Positions 9,076 to 19,055 of a stretch of 64,000 nucleotides of DNA are shown piece after piece. The DNA lies in assembly GCF_012034335.1 (NCBI RefSeq), contig NZ_JAATHJ010000008.1, forward strand, positions 84,704 to 148,703. Direction: 5' to 3'. This stretch comes from Alkalicoccus luteus. Its GTDB lineage: Bacteria > Bacillota > Bacilli > Bacillales > Salisediminibacteriaceae. The stretch's first letter is position 1, and every line of letters begins with the position of its first letter. Below the pieces are notes generated by a model, which was not told where the DNA came from, did not search any database, and saw nothing but the letters and a program-made list of their open reading frames with translations. The position numbers and the translations under genes are program-made.

Positions 9076-10616
9076 ACCCGGCACAATGGCCGCCCCACCT
9101 TCCTGCAGCTGTCGTTCATCAGGCGCAAGGACCGCTTCTATGCGGGTACTTGATCGCGCTGGAAGGCTGGCGGCGCGGACTGACCCTGCAGTTTCATGCT
9201 CATAGAAGCGATGAGTTTGCTGATGTTCCCTTCTGGTATGCGCACCGCCCCGGCAGGCTGTTTACGCTGTCCGATAGTAAACGGACGGTCCGCTTTTTCC
9301 GGTCACGCGGTGACGGCGTTTCGCGTGATGCAGTTGAAGCAGGAGCCGACAAAACGCTAACAAAGCAGTACCTGCATCAGGCCGACGTTCCCGCTCCGCG
9401 CGGCAGTCTGCTGGAAACAGAAGCAGATCTTGCAGTCGAAGCAGCAAAGCTTGCAGGTCCGTTCGTGCTGAAAGTCAATGACGGCAGTTTCGGACGCGGT
9501 GTTCGGACGAACCTTTCCGCAGACGAGCTCGCCGGAGTATACCGGGAGCTGCAACAGGAGCACCCTGGGGAGCCCGTTCTTCTCGAAGAGCACATCGAAG
9601 GGCCGGAGTACCGGCTGTACGTTGTCGGTGAACACGTAGCAGGAGCGGTCCGGCGGGATCCGGCATCGGTAACTGGCGATGGCCATGCGACGGTCGAGGA
9701 GCTCGTTGCGCGTAAAAACGACGAACGGCGCGGCAATCCGCGGCTTGCGACGGCGTTGATCAAACTCGATGCCGCTGCGGAAGCGGTTCTGCAAGGACAG
9801 GGATTAAAGCTGGACAGCCGCCCCTCTGCAGGTCAGGTCGTCGCGCTTCGCACGCAAAGCAATGTCTCACTCGGGGGCGATCCGGTGGACGTACTGGATC
9901 AGCTTCCCGATGACATGAAGCAGACCGCCGTCCGTGCTCTGAAGGCGTTTCCCGAGTTTCCGCACGGCGGGGTCGATATCATTCATTCAAATGAGCGAGG
10001 GCCCGTTGTGCTCGAAGTGAACCCCACTGCTCAAATCGCCCTGATGGTGTTTCCGATGCACGGGAAAGGTCGCGACATTCCAAAGGCAATTGTCGATTAC
10101 TATTTTCCAGAATCGAAACAGCATACTCGTGCATCCCACGCGTATTTTCACCTTCAGGACAGCCTGATGGCGCTGGAAACTGGGGCGGCATCCGCTTCTG
10201 AAGTGCCAGTATGTCCGGCAGAAGAACCGGAAGGGATACACTGGGTGCTGGAGAAGCCGCTGGATGCAGCGGCACGGCATCAGATCTATGTAGAAGCGAT
10301 GGAACGCCGGCTTTACGGCTGGCTGAAGCCGAAAGGGACAGACCGCTGGCACGTATTCGCAGCTGGAGACGAAGCAGAGGCATTCGGAGCGTCGCTTCCT
10401 GGCGCTAAAGAAGCCGGCAGGGGCCCGGCGTTTATCACGCCTGCCTTCCGCGTGTACGACAGCCGGGAAGATCTACTGCGCGATCAGGCAGAGGTAACGA
10501 CGCTCATAGGCCGGACAGCTGCCGCAAGACGCCGGACGGAACAGACGCTGAAGCTGCTGAGAACGACTGCCGGACTTCCTGGAAAACTGAAACTGTTCTC
10601 AAAGAGGGGGACGTAA
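9072..10616 (+). CDS. Cyanophycin-synthetase-like ATP-grasp ligase, paralog 1
   Basis: A 514-residue ATP-grasp protein, first of three adjacent paralogs. It starts with the shared N-terminal block ([16 protein letters not shown]). It then has a lid and glycine loop LKVNDGSFGRGV (~133-144), EYRLYVVGEHVAGAVRRDPA, the CphA-like SVTGDGHATVEELVARKND, SLGGDPVDV and the metal-binding end VDIIHSNERGPVVLEVNPTA. These match the C-terminal ATP-grasp of cyanophycin and glutathione synthetases, enzymes that ligate an amino group to an acyl-phosphate. Residues ~355-514 form an extra domain resembling a degenerate acylphosphatase without its catalytic motif. ATG at 9072 is chosen over TTG at 9057 because GGAGG lies 8 bases before it. 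Confidence 0.8.
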   Translation: MNPAQWPPHLPAAVVHQAQGPLLCGYLIALEGWRRGLTLQFHAHRSDEFADVPFWYAHRPGRLFTLSDSKRTVRFFRSRGDGVSRDAVEAGADKTLTKQYLHQADVPAPRGSLLETEADLAVEAAKLAGPFVLKVNDGSFGRGVRTNLSADELAGVYRELQQEHPGEPVLLEEHIEGPEYRLYVVGEHVAGAVRRDPASVTGDGHATVEELVARKNDERRGNPRLATALIKLDAAAEAVLQGQGLKLDSRPSAGQVVALRTQSNVSLGGDPVDVLDQLPDDMKQTAVRALKAFPEFPHGGVDIIHSNERGPVVLEVNPTAQIALMVFPMHGKGRDIPKAIVDYYFPESKQHTRASHAYFHLQDSLMALETGAASASEVPVCPAEEPEGIHWVLEKPLDAAARHQIYVEAMERRLYGWLKPKGTDRWHVFAAGDEAEAFGASLPGAKEAGRGPAFITPAFRVYDSREDLLRDQAEVTTLIGRTAAARRRTEQTLKLLRTTAGLPGKLKLFSKRGT

Positions 10617-10620
10617 CGAG

Positions 10621-12162
10621 ATGATACAAACGAAGCCGGTATGGCTCTCGCACTTAACTGATGCGGTTCCGCTTGCGGCGAAGGATAAAAAAATAAGTCT
10701 CTATACGATCGCTCTTGAAGGCTGGCGCCGGGGACTCGAGCTGACGTTCTGGTCCATCCGCGGAGAGGACGGCGAATTTCAGCTGCGCTATCAGCTCTCA
10801 GATGGCTCAAACGTGCATCAGTTTCAAGGATCAAAAGGCGACTTGATCACCGATGAAGCAGAGGCGATCTGTGACGATAAATCGCGGACGAACGAGGCAA
10901 TGCGGGCGCACGGCGTTCCGGTCCCTCACGGAAAAACGTTCACGGAAGCAGCAACGGATGAAGCAGTTATCGCGTACGCCAAAGATAAAGGCTTTCCGCT
11001 TGTGTTAAAGCCGACGAACGCCTCCGGCGGCAAAGGTGTCATCGTGAACATTCGCGATGAGGCGTCGTTTCAGAAAGCCGTTACTTATGTAAGGCAGGAG
11101 TTAGGTTTAAAGCACGTGATCGTCGAGCAGTTTGTCGAGGGAGAAGAATGCCGCGTGATGGTGCTTGATGGAAAAGTGCTCGGCGCCGTGCAGCGCCGTC
11201 CGGCGAGTGTCACGGGGGACGGAAAGCGCTCCATCGCCAGACTGATTGAGCAAAAGAACGAAGACAGGCGGGAGGTGCCGCACTTGTATCACCGCCCGAT
11301 CAAGCTCGACCGCCACTTTTACACGACGATGCACGCTTCAGATTGGACGCTTAGAACCGTGCCGAAAGCCGGGGAAACGATTGTCGTCAAACGCGTCAGC
11401 AACATTTCAGCAGGAGGCGATCCGGTCGACGTGACCGACCTGCTCTCAGAAAAAATAAAAGAAACCGCGATCCGTGCCGCAGAAGCGGTTCCCGGACTGC
11501 CCCATTGTGGTGTAGACTTAATGGTGGACCCGGACTGGGAGGAAGCAGTCGTGATCGAAGTGAACACGAAGCCGGGCCTTGGCTCACACCTGTTTCCAAT
11601 CACCGGGATGAGCCGCGATGTGCCGAGAGCGCTGATCGACTTTTATTTTCCAGCCTCTGCAGACGCGCCCCGTGCCGATCACGTCTATTTTGACCTCGGC
11701 ACGATCGAAGCGGCCGTAAAAGCAGCCGGAGCCTCACGGATCACAGTGGCGCCGGCTCCCGAACAGACAGGCACCATCCAGCAGTCATTTACCTGTGAAG
11801 GAGCACTGAAGCAGGATAAGCATGAGCTGGAACGCTTTATGAAAGAGCTCACGCTGTACGGTACGGTCAGAGTAGTAAAAAACAAGACGCTTTACGCGAC
11901 GCTCCTCGGAACACCGGAAGAGCTGCAGGCAGTGAAGCAGCGGCTGGAAGAGGCAGGCACCGTAACCGTTTCAGAAAGCAGCGGGATGATCGCGGCAGAG
12001 CTCGTCTGGCATGATAATACACGTCCTTCCTTTGTGGAAGCCTATATAAAACGACGACAGCTGCTGGAAGAGTGGAAGCTCGAAGAAAAAGCAGCAGCGC
12101 GGACGGCCCGGGAAGCAGCCGGCATCCGCACGAGACTGAAGAAACGATTCGGCAGACGATAA
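10621..12162 (+). CDS. Cyanophycin-synthetase-like ATP-grasp ligase, paralog 2
   Basis: A 513-residue paralog of its neighbours, 4 bases downstream of the previous stop. It keeps [15 protein letters not shown] at the N-terminus, [14 protein letters not shown] (~127-140), [51 protein letters not shown] and [17 protein letters not shown]. The intact ATP and metal sites suggest an active ligase. Residues ~380-465 have an acylphosphatase-like beta-alpha-beta pattern but no VQGVGYR motif, so any such domain is degenerate. GAGGGGG precedes the ATG. Three tandem paralogs suggest successive addition of different amino acids or subunits of one ligase complex. This is an inference. Confidence 0.8.
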   Translation: MIQTKPVWLSHLTDAVPLAAKDKKISLYTIALEGWRRGLELTFWSIRGEDGEFQLRYQLSDGSNVHQFQGSKGDLITDEAEAICDDKSRTNEAMRAHGVPVPHGKTFTEAATDEAVIAYAKDKGFPLVLKPTNASGGKGVIVNIRDEASFQKAVTYVRQELGLKHVIVEQFVEGEECRVMVLDGKVLGAVQRRPASVTGDGKRSIARLIEQKNEDRREVPHLYHRPIKLDRHFYTTMHASDWTLRTVPKAGETIVVKRVSNISAGGDPVDVTDLLSEKIKETAIRAAEAVPGLPHCGVDLMVDPDWEEAVVIEVNTKPGLGSHLFPITGMSRDVPRALIDFYFPASADAPRADHVYFDLGTIEAAVKAAGASRITVAPAPEQTGTIQQSFTCEGALKQDKHELERFMKELTLYGTVRVVKNKTLYATLLGTPEELQAVKQRLEEAGTVTVSESSGMIAAELVWHDNTRPSFVEAYIKRRQLLEEWKLEEKAAARTAREAAGIRTRLKKRFGRR

Positions 12163-12187
12163 GCTGCCCGGACAGGAGGAACCCAAC

Positions 12188-13780
12188 GTGATACAGGAAA
12201 CAACCTATCAATGGCTCCCACACTTAGAAGGAGCCGTACCGAAAGCAGGGCAGGGTAAACGGATCAGTACGTATACCGTCGCACTGGAAGGGTGGCGCCG
12301 CGGCATCCGCCTGCGCTTTTACCGTGAGTTTGATGAAGAAATGAAGCTGAAAGTCCGTTACTCGCTGCGTCATAAAAACAAGGAGCACCACTTCGCCTTA
12401 TCGAAAGGCGATCTCGTGACGGATGAAGCATTCGATATTTGTGACGACAAGGATTTAACGAAACAGTATTTAACAAAGGCGAACGTGCCAACGCCTCAGG
12501 GCGCAAAGTTTTTAGAGGATGCCTCGAATGAAGACATTCTCGCATACGGTAACGAACTCGGCTATCCGCTCGTCTTAAAGCCCGTCAGCGCGAACGGCGG
12601 CAAAGGGGTCTTTGCGAACGTCCGTGAAGAACAGGTGTTAAAAGAGGCGATCGAGTACGTACGCGATGAGCTTGGCTACAAAGAAGTCATTATCGAAACG
12701 CACATCCCCGGCGAAAAAGAATTCCGCGTCATCGTTCTCGGTGAAAAAGTACTCGGGGCGATGCACCGGATCCCGGCAAACGTCGTCGGTGACGGACAGC
12801 GCACGATCCGGAAGCTGATCCAGGATAAAAACAAATTCCGCAGACTGAACCCGCACTTAACGAGCCGGATGATCCGGATTGATAAAGAAGTGCTCTATAT
12901 GATTGAGCAGGCAGGCTATGAGCTGGATTCGGTTCTCGAAGAAGGCAAGCGCATTTACCTGCGTGTCCAGAGTAACCTTTCAAACGGAGGAGACTCCGTT
13001 GATGTAACCGAGGAGCTGTCTCCGGCCCTCGAACGGATTGCGATTGAAGCAACGAAAGCGATTCCTGGACTCGCTCAAAGCGGTGTGGATATCATCGTTG
13101 ATGACGAAACCGGAGCGGGCTCTGTGATCGAAGTAAATTCGCGGCCGGGACTTGGTGGCCACTTGTTTCCGATGATCGGAACGCCGCGTGATTTTGCGAA
13201 AGCGTTTATCGACTATTACTTTCCTGAGACGGCTGACTATCCAAGATCAAACCTTTATTTTGACTTCGATAACGTGATTGCGCCGATTAAAAGCCGCTCC
13301 GCGACGATGGTGGAAGTACCGAAACCGCCTAAAGGAGAGCTGTACGGCAAGCTTTATACGGTTCGCGGCGAGGTGCAAGGTGTCGGATACCGAGCCTGGG
13401 TGAAGCGGGAGGCACTCATGCGCGACCTGCACGGCTACGCACGAAATGAAGCCGACGGTTCTGTTTCGATCGTCGTCTGCCATCCGAATAAAAAGAAAGT
13501 GAATAACTTCAAAAAAGTAGTGCTGGAAGGACCGGAACGTGCGGAAGTGCGCGAAATTCTTGAAGAAGAGTGGACAAAGCCTGTCCGTATGGGCTTTCAG
13601 ACGAAGCAGGCGAAGAAAAGCTATTCCAGAGGGAATTACCGTGGCCTCTCCAGTGCAGAGTACAAGCGGATCGCAAGAAAGTATGACCAGCTTGTCCACA
13701 GTACCACGTGGAAAATGACGTATCCAGTGCGGCTGGCCCTGGATATTGCGAAAAAAATCGTCCGGTTAGGACGTAAATAA
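12188..13780 (+). CDS. ATP-grasp ligase with C-terminal acylphosphatase domain, paralog 3
   Basis: A 530-residue protein and last gene of the operon. The ATP-grasp part has [28 protein letters not shown] (~127-139), [47 protein letters not shown] and [17 protein letters not shown]. Residues ~386-463 are an acylphosphatase: [17 protein letters not shown] carries the phosphate-binding loop and catalytic Arg, and [11 protein letters not shown] the catalytic Asn. Acylphosphatases cleave carboxyl-phosphates, exactly the intermediate that an ATP-grasp ligase forms, so the domain may edit or terminate the reaction. A basic tail of about 65 residues follows. The GTG start has AGGAGG upstream. The hairpin at 13790 follows the stop. 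Confidence 0.85.
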   Translation: MIQETTYQWLPHLEGAVPKAGQGKRISTYTVALEGWRRGIRLRFYREFDEEMKLKVRYSLRHKNKEHHFALSKGDLVTDEAFDICDDKDLTKQYLTKANVPTPQGAKFLEDASNEDILAYGNELGYPLVLKPVSANGGKGVFANVREEQVLKEAIEYVRDELGYKEVIIETHIPGEKEFRVIVLGEKVLGAMHRIPANVVGDGQRTIRKLIQDKNKFRRLNPHLTSRMIRIDKEVLYMIEQAGYELDSVLEEGKRIYLRVQSNLSNGGDSVDVTEELSPALERIAIEATKAIPGLAQSGVDIIVDDETGAGSVIEVNSRPGLGGHLFPMIGTPRDFAKAFIDYYFPETADYPRSNLYFDFDNVIAPIKSRSATMVEVPKPPKGELYGKLYTVRGEVQGVGYRAWVKREALMRDLHGYARNEADGSVSIVVCHPNKKKVNNFKKVVLEGPERAEVREILEEEWTKPVRMGFQTKQAKKSYSRGNYRGLSSAEYKRIARKYDQLVHSTTWKMTYPVRLALDIAKKIVRLGRK

Positions 13781-13789
13781 GATTAAGAA

Positions 13790-13817
13790 AGCAGCGGCCG
13801 CAGCCGCTGCTTATTTG
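13790..13817 (+). terminator. Hairpin ending the ATP-grasp operon
   Basis: AGCAGCGGC and GCCGCTGCT pair around a CGCA loop just after the last gene, followed by a short T-containing tail. It is a reasonable terminator for the 12-kb plus-strand operon, although the T tract is weak. Confidence 0.65.
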
Positions 13818-13835
13818 TGTAGGATGAGCCTCCGC

Positions 13836-13872
13836 TCAAAAAGCCAGACCGGATTCATGTCCGGTCTGGCTT
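13836..13872 (-). terminator. Terminator of the CapA/ATP-grasp gene
   Basis: A 13-bp perfect stem (AAGCCAGACCGGA / TCCGGTCTGGCTT) with a TTCATG loop. Read on the minus strand it is followed by TTTTT, so it terminates transcription from the convergent gene. Confidence 0.8.
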
Positions 13873-13880
13873 CAACATCA

Positions 13881-16076
13881 TTATTTTATCGTAAAGTGTT
13901 TTTTAAACGCCGCAAACTCTTTTCCGTTCAGCATATCACGCTGCAACCTGGCTTCTGCTTCTTTATAAGCTCGTCCAAGCAGCTGATCGTATTTTTTGTT
14001 AAACAGATGAAATTTTCCAGGACGTGGGGTCGCTTCACCAAAAACGATGCCGTCGGGACTCTTCAGCATATCCATGCGTATGAAAGGTGCTGGGATCTCC
14101 AGGCTGGCCCGCAGCGCTTCGTCTGCATCCTCTTGAGAGAATCCAATTCCTTCCCGCAGTTTCTCATCCTGCCAGCCGGTAACAGCCAGCGTTCCGTCAG
14201 CATTCCAGACGCTGAAGCCGGAAGCATCTGAACGATCTGCTTCCAAGACAAACAGAAGCTCTCCGTAAAAGCAGTAAAATTTATAATCAAGCGGCGGTGC
14301 AGTAGAACCTTCCTCGCGCAAAATTAACTCTTCTGTTATCCATTCATCCTTTAGCAGCTGGCCTGTCGGATTGCCGCGATAAACTGCCGCAAGCGGCTCG
14401 CGCATTTCCTCTATCATTTCCTCCCGGCTGGATAAATACTTGTTATTGCGGGCAGACAATATTTTTGAGTCATTGAAAATGAGATACACACCTCTGGAGC
14501 CTGTTGATTGAACAGGCTTAATCACGATCGGCGCCTCTTTGTCCTTTATCTCATCAAACGTATAAATACGAGAGGAGCTTTTCGGCCTGCGAAGACCGAT
14601 TTCATCAGCGAAACGGAACGCCTTTGTTTTACGATCGAGCTGCCATGCGTGATTCTGATGACCGAGCTTTCTCAGCGCTGACTGTTCCACCATAATATCC
14701 TTGAATGAAAAGGAATTAAGCATCGGAATTTTCTTCCGCTCAAATTTTTTCAGAAACCCGTGAGAAATAAACCGCTTCTCCAGAATGGCGGACAGGGTCT
14801 CAAGCTTGTCCTTATCTTCAATCACGGATTTATTTTGTGCGAATGTCTGGTAATAATCTTTCAGGTAAGTCTCTATTTTTACCTGAATGTCTTCTAACTG
14901 CTTCACTTCGTCTTTAAAGGTCTCATTCTCTGAAAGGTCTTTATCTGTATTGAGCGCCGGATCCGGCAGCAGCTGTGCAACTTCATCTGATGTTAATTTA
15001 ATGTTTTTAAGGCCTTTTGGAAGCACATAGGCAGGACCGTGATCTTTATCACAGATTACCTCTTCATCATCTCCGATATACTGCTTCTCATTAAGCGTGT
15101 GCAATAGTTCGGCTGCTTCTCCTCTGTCTGCAAAACGGGTTTTGAAGCCGGTGCGCCGGTTGTCTGTGACGATCGGATAAAAAACAGGTGTAAATGACCA
15201 TCCGCTTTGTTTGTCATAGTCAGCTGTAAGTTCCACAATCAGGCTGAAAGGTGGGGCGTTCATTTTGTCATAGCGGCCTGGCGAGTTAAAAATGTAGTTG
15301 CCGATCGAATAAGCGATGACGCCGTTTTCGTATTTTTCAATGTGATTCGCCATGTGAGTCCCATGCGCAAAAACAAAGTCAGCACCAGCATCAATAAATT
15401 TACGGCATTTTACCTCGTAAGCAGGCTTCACCCATTTATAATCAGAGCCCTGCCAATGAGGACAGATGACGATGCAGGCTTCCGGATGGGCAGCCCGTGT
15501 TTCTTCAATCTTTCGAAGCATGCGGTTTTCATTCAGCGAGTTCACTCCGGGAGAATCTTTTTTCGCCATGAACCCATAGTCTTCCCGGTATCGTCTAGAA
15601 GCTCTCATACCTGTAAACACAAATACATTATTTTTCTTAAGCCCTGCCTTCACTTCAATTTTCAGTGGTCTGACCGCTTCTGACAAAGAAGAGCCAGCAC
15701 CGAAATGCTGAATGCCTGCTGATTTCAATGTGCTAATTGTATTTAAAAGAACGTCTGGTCCAAAGTCCATCGTATGGTTATTTGCCAGACTCACCGCTTT
15801 AATGTTCAGGTCCTTGAGCAGGTTAACGGTGCGTTCAGGATGGTCCCAGTTTGGATACTGTTTCCCTTCTTGAAAGCCGTCCGGATCTTCTTCAAGTACG
15901 GTCTCAAGGTTAAGAATGGAGAAATTGCTCGTTTTGAATATAGGAGCTGTTTCCTCTGCGAAAGAGAATGGATCACGCTCCAATCGTTCCTTCTCCGTGA
16001 TCCTGTTTGGTTTTTGAAGATACCAGTCACCAAGACTTGTATCTCCGGCAAACGTAATCGTAAACGGCTTGCTCAT
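13881..16076 (-). CDS. CapA-type metallophosphatase fused to a TupA-like ATP-grasp domain
   Basis: A 731-residue two-domain protein. Residues ~1-300 form a CapA/PgsA-like calcineurin-fold domain with GDTSLGD, NLETVLE, NNHTMDFG, PHWQGSDY and the FAHGTHMANHIE metal-site motifs. CapA is associated with poly-gamma-glutamate capsule synthesis. After a helical linker (~300-490), the C-terminus is an ATP-grasp domain: VIKPVQSTGSRGVYLI, DYKFYCFYGELLFVLEA, RMDMLKSPDGIVFGEATPRPG. It resembles the protein encoded at 7864. AAAGAGGTG lies upstream of the ATG. No signal peptide or membrane anchor is evident, unlike classical PgsA, so it may act in the cytoplasm. The fusion links phosphatase and ligase activities in one chain. 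The substrate is not known. Confidence 0.85.
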   Translation of the reverse strand: MSKPFTITFAGDTSLGDWYLQKPNRITEKERLERDPFSFAEETAPIFKTSNFSILNLETVLEEDPDGFQEGKQYPNWDHPERTVNLLKDLNIKAVSLANNHTMDFGPDVLLNTISTLKSAGIQHFGAGSSLSEAVRPLKIEVKAGLKKNNVFVFTGMRASRRYREDYGFMAKKDSPGVNSLNENRMLRKIEETRAAHPEACIVICPHWQGSDYKWVKPAYEVKCRKFIDAGADFVFAHGTHMANHIEKYENGVIAYSIGNYIFNSPGRYDKMNAPPFSLIVELTADYDKQSGWSFTPVFYPIVTDNRRTGFKTRFADRGEAAELLHTLNEKQYIGDDEEVICDKDHGPAYVLPKGLKNIKLTSDEVAQLLPDPALNTDKDLSENETFKDEVKQLEDIQVKIETYLKDYYQTFAQNKSVIEDKDKLETLSAILEKRFISHGFLKKFERKKIPMLNSFSFKDIMVEQSALRKLGHQNHAWQLDRKTKAFRFADEIGLRRPKSSSRIYTFDEIKDKEAPIVIKPVQSTGSRGVYLIFNDSKILSARNNKYLSSREEMIEEMREPLAAVYRGNPTGQLLKDEWITEELILREEGSTAPPLDYKFYCFYGELLFVLEADRSDASGFSVWNADGTLAVTGWQDEKLREGIGFSQEDADEALRASLEIPAPFIRMDMLKSPDGIVFGEATPRPGKFHLFNKKYDQLLGRAYKEAEARLQRDMLNGKEFAAFKKHFTIK

Positions 16077-16439
16077 GATTCACAACACCTCTTTAAGTTG
16101 ATAAAAAGCTTTATCGCTGTGGACGTTCCCAGGTAGGTAGTCTGCACCGTGAGATAATATTACTACACGCTGGAGAGAGAGTCACCAACATTTTTATCAA
16201 TTACGTATTTTCTGATGAATCTTTCAAATAATCCTATATTCTGCATGTATAACCACGGACAAACCTGCTAACGAAAAAACGAAAGGGTAACCTTCCACCT
16301 GCAGGAATTGAAGCAGATGTGATACATATTGCCTAAAAATGCGGTTGCTAAACAGATTGCATGTATTTGTTGGGTAAAGAGTTAGTAAAGCCTGGGAGAG
16401 AAGGGCAGAATCGAAAGTATTTTCATAATAGAGCAAAAG

Positions 16440-17215
16440 AAGCTGCCTGATGTTTCGAGCCACTTCCTCATAACGGAAGCCAACCTGCTCGTGACAAGCA
16501 AAAAGCTCCTCATAAACAAGCAAAAGCTCCTCGTAAACGGTGAATCCCACCTCGTAAAAGCGGATGCCATGCGAATAGCGGTTTTCAGTTACGAATAAGG
16601 AGTGGATCTCTGAGCAGAGGGCTTCGGCCCAAGCCGAAGCCGGTGAAGGAGGTAGATGCGGCGCACTTCCTCATAACGGAAGACAACTTGCTCATAACAA
16701 GCAGAAAGTTCCTCGTAAACAAGCAAAAGCACCTCGTAAACGGTAAATCACTCCTCGTAAAGGCGGAACCCCGTGCGAATAGCGGTGTTTAGTTACGAAT
16801 AAGGAAGAGATCTCTGAGCGGAAGGCTTCGGCCCGAGCCGAAGCCGGTGAGTGAGGTAGATGCGGCGCACTTCCTCATAACGGAAGCCAATCTGCTCATA
16901 ACAGGCAATAGGTTCCTCGTAAACAGGAAAAAGCGCCTCGTAAACGGTAAATCCCACCTCGTAAAAACGGACCTCCGTGCGAATAGCGGGAGTCAGTTAC
17001 GAATAAGAAAGAGATTTCTGAGCAGAGGGCATCGGCCCGAGCCGAAGCCGGTGAAGGAGGTGGAAGAGGCGCACTTCCTCATAACGGAAGCCAACCTGCT
17101 CATAACAAGCCAAACGCTCTTCATAAACAAGCAAAAGCACCTCGTAAACGGTGAATCCCACCTCGTAAAAGCGGACCCCCATGCGAATAGCAGTGTTCAG
17201 TTACGAATAAGGCCC
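16440..17215. repeat. Array A: four ~204-bp units of 21-bp-phased motifs with hairpins
   Basis: Gene-free DNA. Within each unit, CTCATAA or CTCGTAA recurs every 21 bp (for example five consecutive 21-bp steps starting at 16467), ending in GCGAATAG and TTACGAATAAG. Units recur at 16467, 16670, 16874 and 17078. The first three are followed by a GCTTCGGC-N4-GCCGAAGC hairpin (16621-16640, 16825-16844, and one with a mismatch near 17025). Open frames on both strands are a consequence of 21 being a multiple of three. The 240 bp before it (16200-16440) hold nothing recognised. Confidence 0.9.
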
Positions 17216-17235
17216 GGATTGAAGGAGGGCACACT

Positions 17236-17266
17236 AAAAAACCTCCTCGGCGCCATGCCGAGGAGG
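17236..17266 (-). terminator. Terminator of the helical-barrel gene at 17279
   Basis: A 10-bp perfect stem, CCTCCTCGGC / GCCGAGGAGG, with a 5-base loop (GCCAT). On the minus strand it is followed by TTTTTT. Confidence 0.85.
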
Positions 17267-17278
17267 AGAAAAATGCGT

Positions 17279-18976
17279 TTACTTTTCCAGGATACCCGCA
17301 TATGAAATGAGACTGGAAATGTTGTGCTGCGTGTAGTCGTTACGCAGCTCGTAGTTTTTCAGGCCGGCGTGGAAAGCGCCGAGGCAGAGCCGTTTGTTCA
17401 TGTAGTACATGACGGACTCCGGCCGCAGCTGCATCTGCAGCTGGAACTTGATGCCTTCATGAATACCGGCTTTGTACGAAGCTGCTTTGTCCTCGTAGCC
17501 GTGATCCATCGCCAGGCGGTATGCTGCTCCGAGACCTTCACTGCGGCAGGCCGTCGGTGTGGAACGCGGAGTGCCCGGCTGCTTGTATGAGCCGATCCAT
17601 TCACGGCTGTACTCGTTTGTATCCAGTCGCTGAGCGTGAATCATGGCATCCGCGATAAAGAAGGAATGCTTCAAGTACATGTCCTTTGGTCGCTCCCGGT
17701 AAAGCTCGTTTAGTCCGTACAGAAGCCAGTGGTCGTGTGCAATCGTATCGATTGTTTCTGTCTTGTCACGGTCAGTAATCAAATAGTTGGCTTCATTTTC
17801 AGCGAAATCGAGCCATTTCTCGTCTCCGTCAATTTTGTATAGACGAACCATCGCAAGAATTGCTTCACCTGGATAATAATGAGAGATAAAGCCGGTGTTT
17901 TCGCCAGTCGCCACTTTTTGTTTGTGCACAGCGAATTTGCCTGACTCATCCTGCAGCTCGCCCATCCACGTTGCCAGGTTCTGCATCAGCTCCAGATGCT
18001 TGCGGTCTCCGGTGAGCTCCGTATACTTAGCAAGACAAACGATTGCGAGTCCGTTGCCGCCGAGCTTGGCAGCGCCTTTCTCAACAACTGCCTGTGCCTT
18101 GATACCGTTGATTTCAATATCCTCTACTTTTTTCTTGAGGAAGTTAATGCCGCGCTTCGCTGCATCCAGAAGCCTGTCGTCCGGCATCATTTCATGGACT
18201 TCAAGCATCGAATATGTCGTGCCCGCATGCCGGAGAATATTGTAGCCGGAAGCCTGGGAGCCATTGTGCGGCTGATAGGCGTACACGATTTTTCCTTTGC
18301 TGTTTACAGCTTGCTTAAAGTAGTTGTTTTTCGCCAGCGTGATCGCATTGACGAGGTCGTCGCGGTTCAGGTCGTCAAAGAACCGGTGGCCGCGGTACAG
18401 CTTCAAGTAGCCATTTTTATCGTAATAGTGAGCGTGGGTGCGAACTTTATAGACATCCATAAATTCGTTCGTCAAAAGTGTTTTCACAGCTTTTTGATCA
18501 AACAGCAGCGGGTGTTTTTCAAATGCGAGAAACGCGTTTTCTTTCACAAGGTGGCGCTCCTGGATCATTTTATACGCCTCTACTTCTTCCGGGAGGAATG
18601 AGATGCGCAGGTCCTCGGAAAATGCAAAGCCGTCTTCACCGCGCCGGTAAAGAATTTCATCTTTCTTCACGTTCAAGCGGCTGCCCTGCTTGCGGCCGGG
18701 AACGACCTCGCGGATAACGTCCAGCTTGACGGATATCGGCTTCAGGTGGCGCACGCGGTATTCCAGGTACGATTCGATCGCCTCATTGATCGCTTCGGCA
18801 GCGGTTTTGCCGCGGCCCATCGTTACGAACGCGCGTGTGTAGCTGTTGCCGACAGAAAGGTACACGATCAGCTCGCCCTCATCCGTGCGGTAGGCGTTCT
18901 CCAGTTCTGTGTCGACAGCATCTATTGTTGTTCGTTTCTTAACAGCATCAAAAATCGTTGAAAGTAGTTTTTCCAC
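17279..18976 (-). CDS. Helical-barrel protein of unknown function, polymer locus
   Basis: A 565-residue protein that I cannot assign to a named family. Residues ~20-115 (LIVYLSVGNSYTRAFVTMG, then ISVKLDVIREVV) recall an AMMECR1-like alpha/beta fold, only faintly. Residues ~200-565 look like an alpha/alpha toroid as in glucuronyl C5-epimerases and unsaturated glucuronyl hydrolases: NILRHAGTTYSMLEVHE, GGNGLAIVCLAKYTELTGD, YYPGEAILAMVRLYKIDGD, STPTACRSEGLGAAYRLA, ELRNDYTQHNISSL. There is no signal peptide. The GTG start has AAAGGAG upstream. A close paralog fused to ATP-grasp follows at 19056-21736, so the family probably acts with ATP-grasp ligases on the same polymer or precursor. Confidence 0.75.
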   Translation of the reverse strand: MEKLLSTIFDAVKKRTTIDAVDTELENAYRTDEGELIVYLSVGNSYTRAFVTMGRGKTAAEAINEAIESYLEYRVRHLKPISVKLDVIREVVPGRKQGSRLNVKKDEILYRRGEDGFAFSEDLRISFLPEEVEAYKMIQERHLVKENAFLAFEKHPLLFDQKAVKTLLTNEFMDVYKVRTHAHYYDKNGYLKLYRGHRFFDDLNRDDLVNAITLAKNNYFKQAVNSKGKIVYAYQPHNGSQASGYNILRHAGTTYSMLEVHEMMPDDRLLDAAKRGINFLKKKVEDIEINGIKAQAVVEKGAAKLGGNGLAIVCLAKYTELTGDRKHLELMQNLATWMGELQDESGKFAVHKQKVATGENTGFISHYYPGEAILAMVRLYKIDGDEKWLDFAENEANYLITDRDKTETIDTIAHDHWLLYGLNELYRERPKDMYLKHSFFIADAMIHAQRLDTNEYSREWIGSYKQPGTPRSTPTACRSEGLGAAYRLAMDHGYEDKAASYKAGIHEGIKFQLQMQLRPESVMYYMNKRLCLGAFHAGLKNYELRNDYTQHNISSLISYAGILEK

Positions 18977-19055
18977 AGTATTGACTCCTTTTTCAAGAAA
19001 TACATTCAGAACCTACTTTACCACAAAGGGCGCCGGCGGGGTATGAAACTTTTTC

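Noticed and set aside
16440..17215. CRISPR array
   Set aside because: Repeats are short, spaced 21 bp with semi-conserved spacers, grouped in ~204-bp units with hairpins, and there are no cas genes.
16847..17305. 152-codon plus-strand frame over array A
   Set aside because: Built only from 21-bp repeats, no ribosome site, and equivalent frames exist on both strands.
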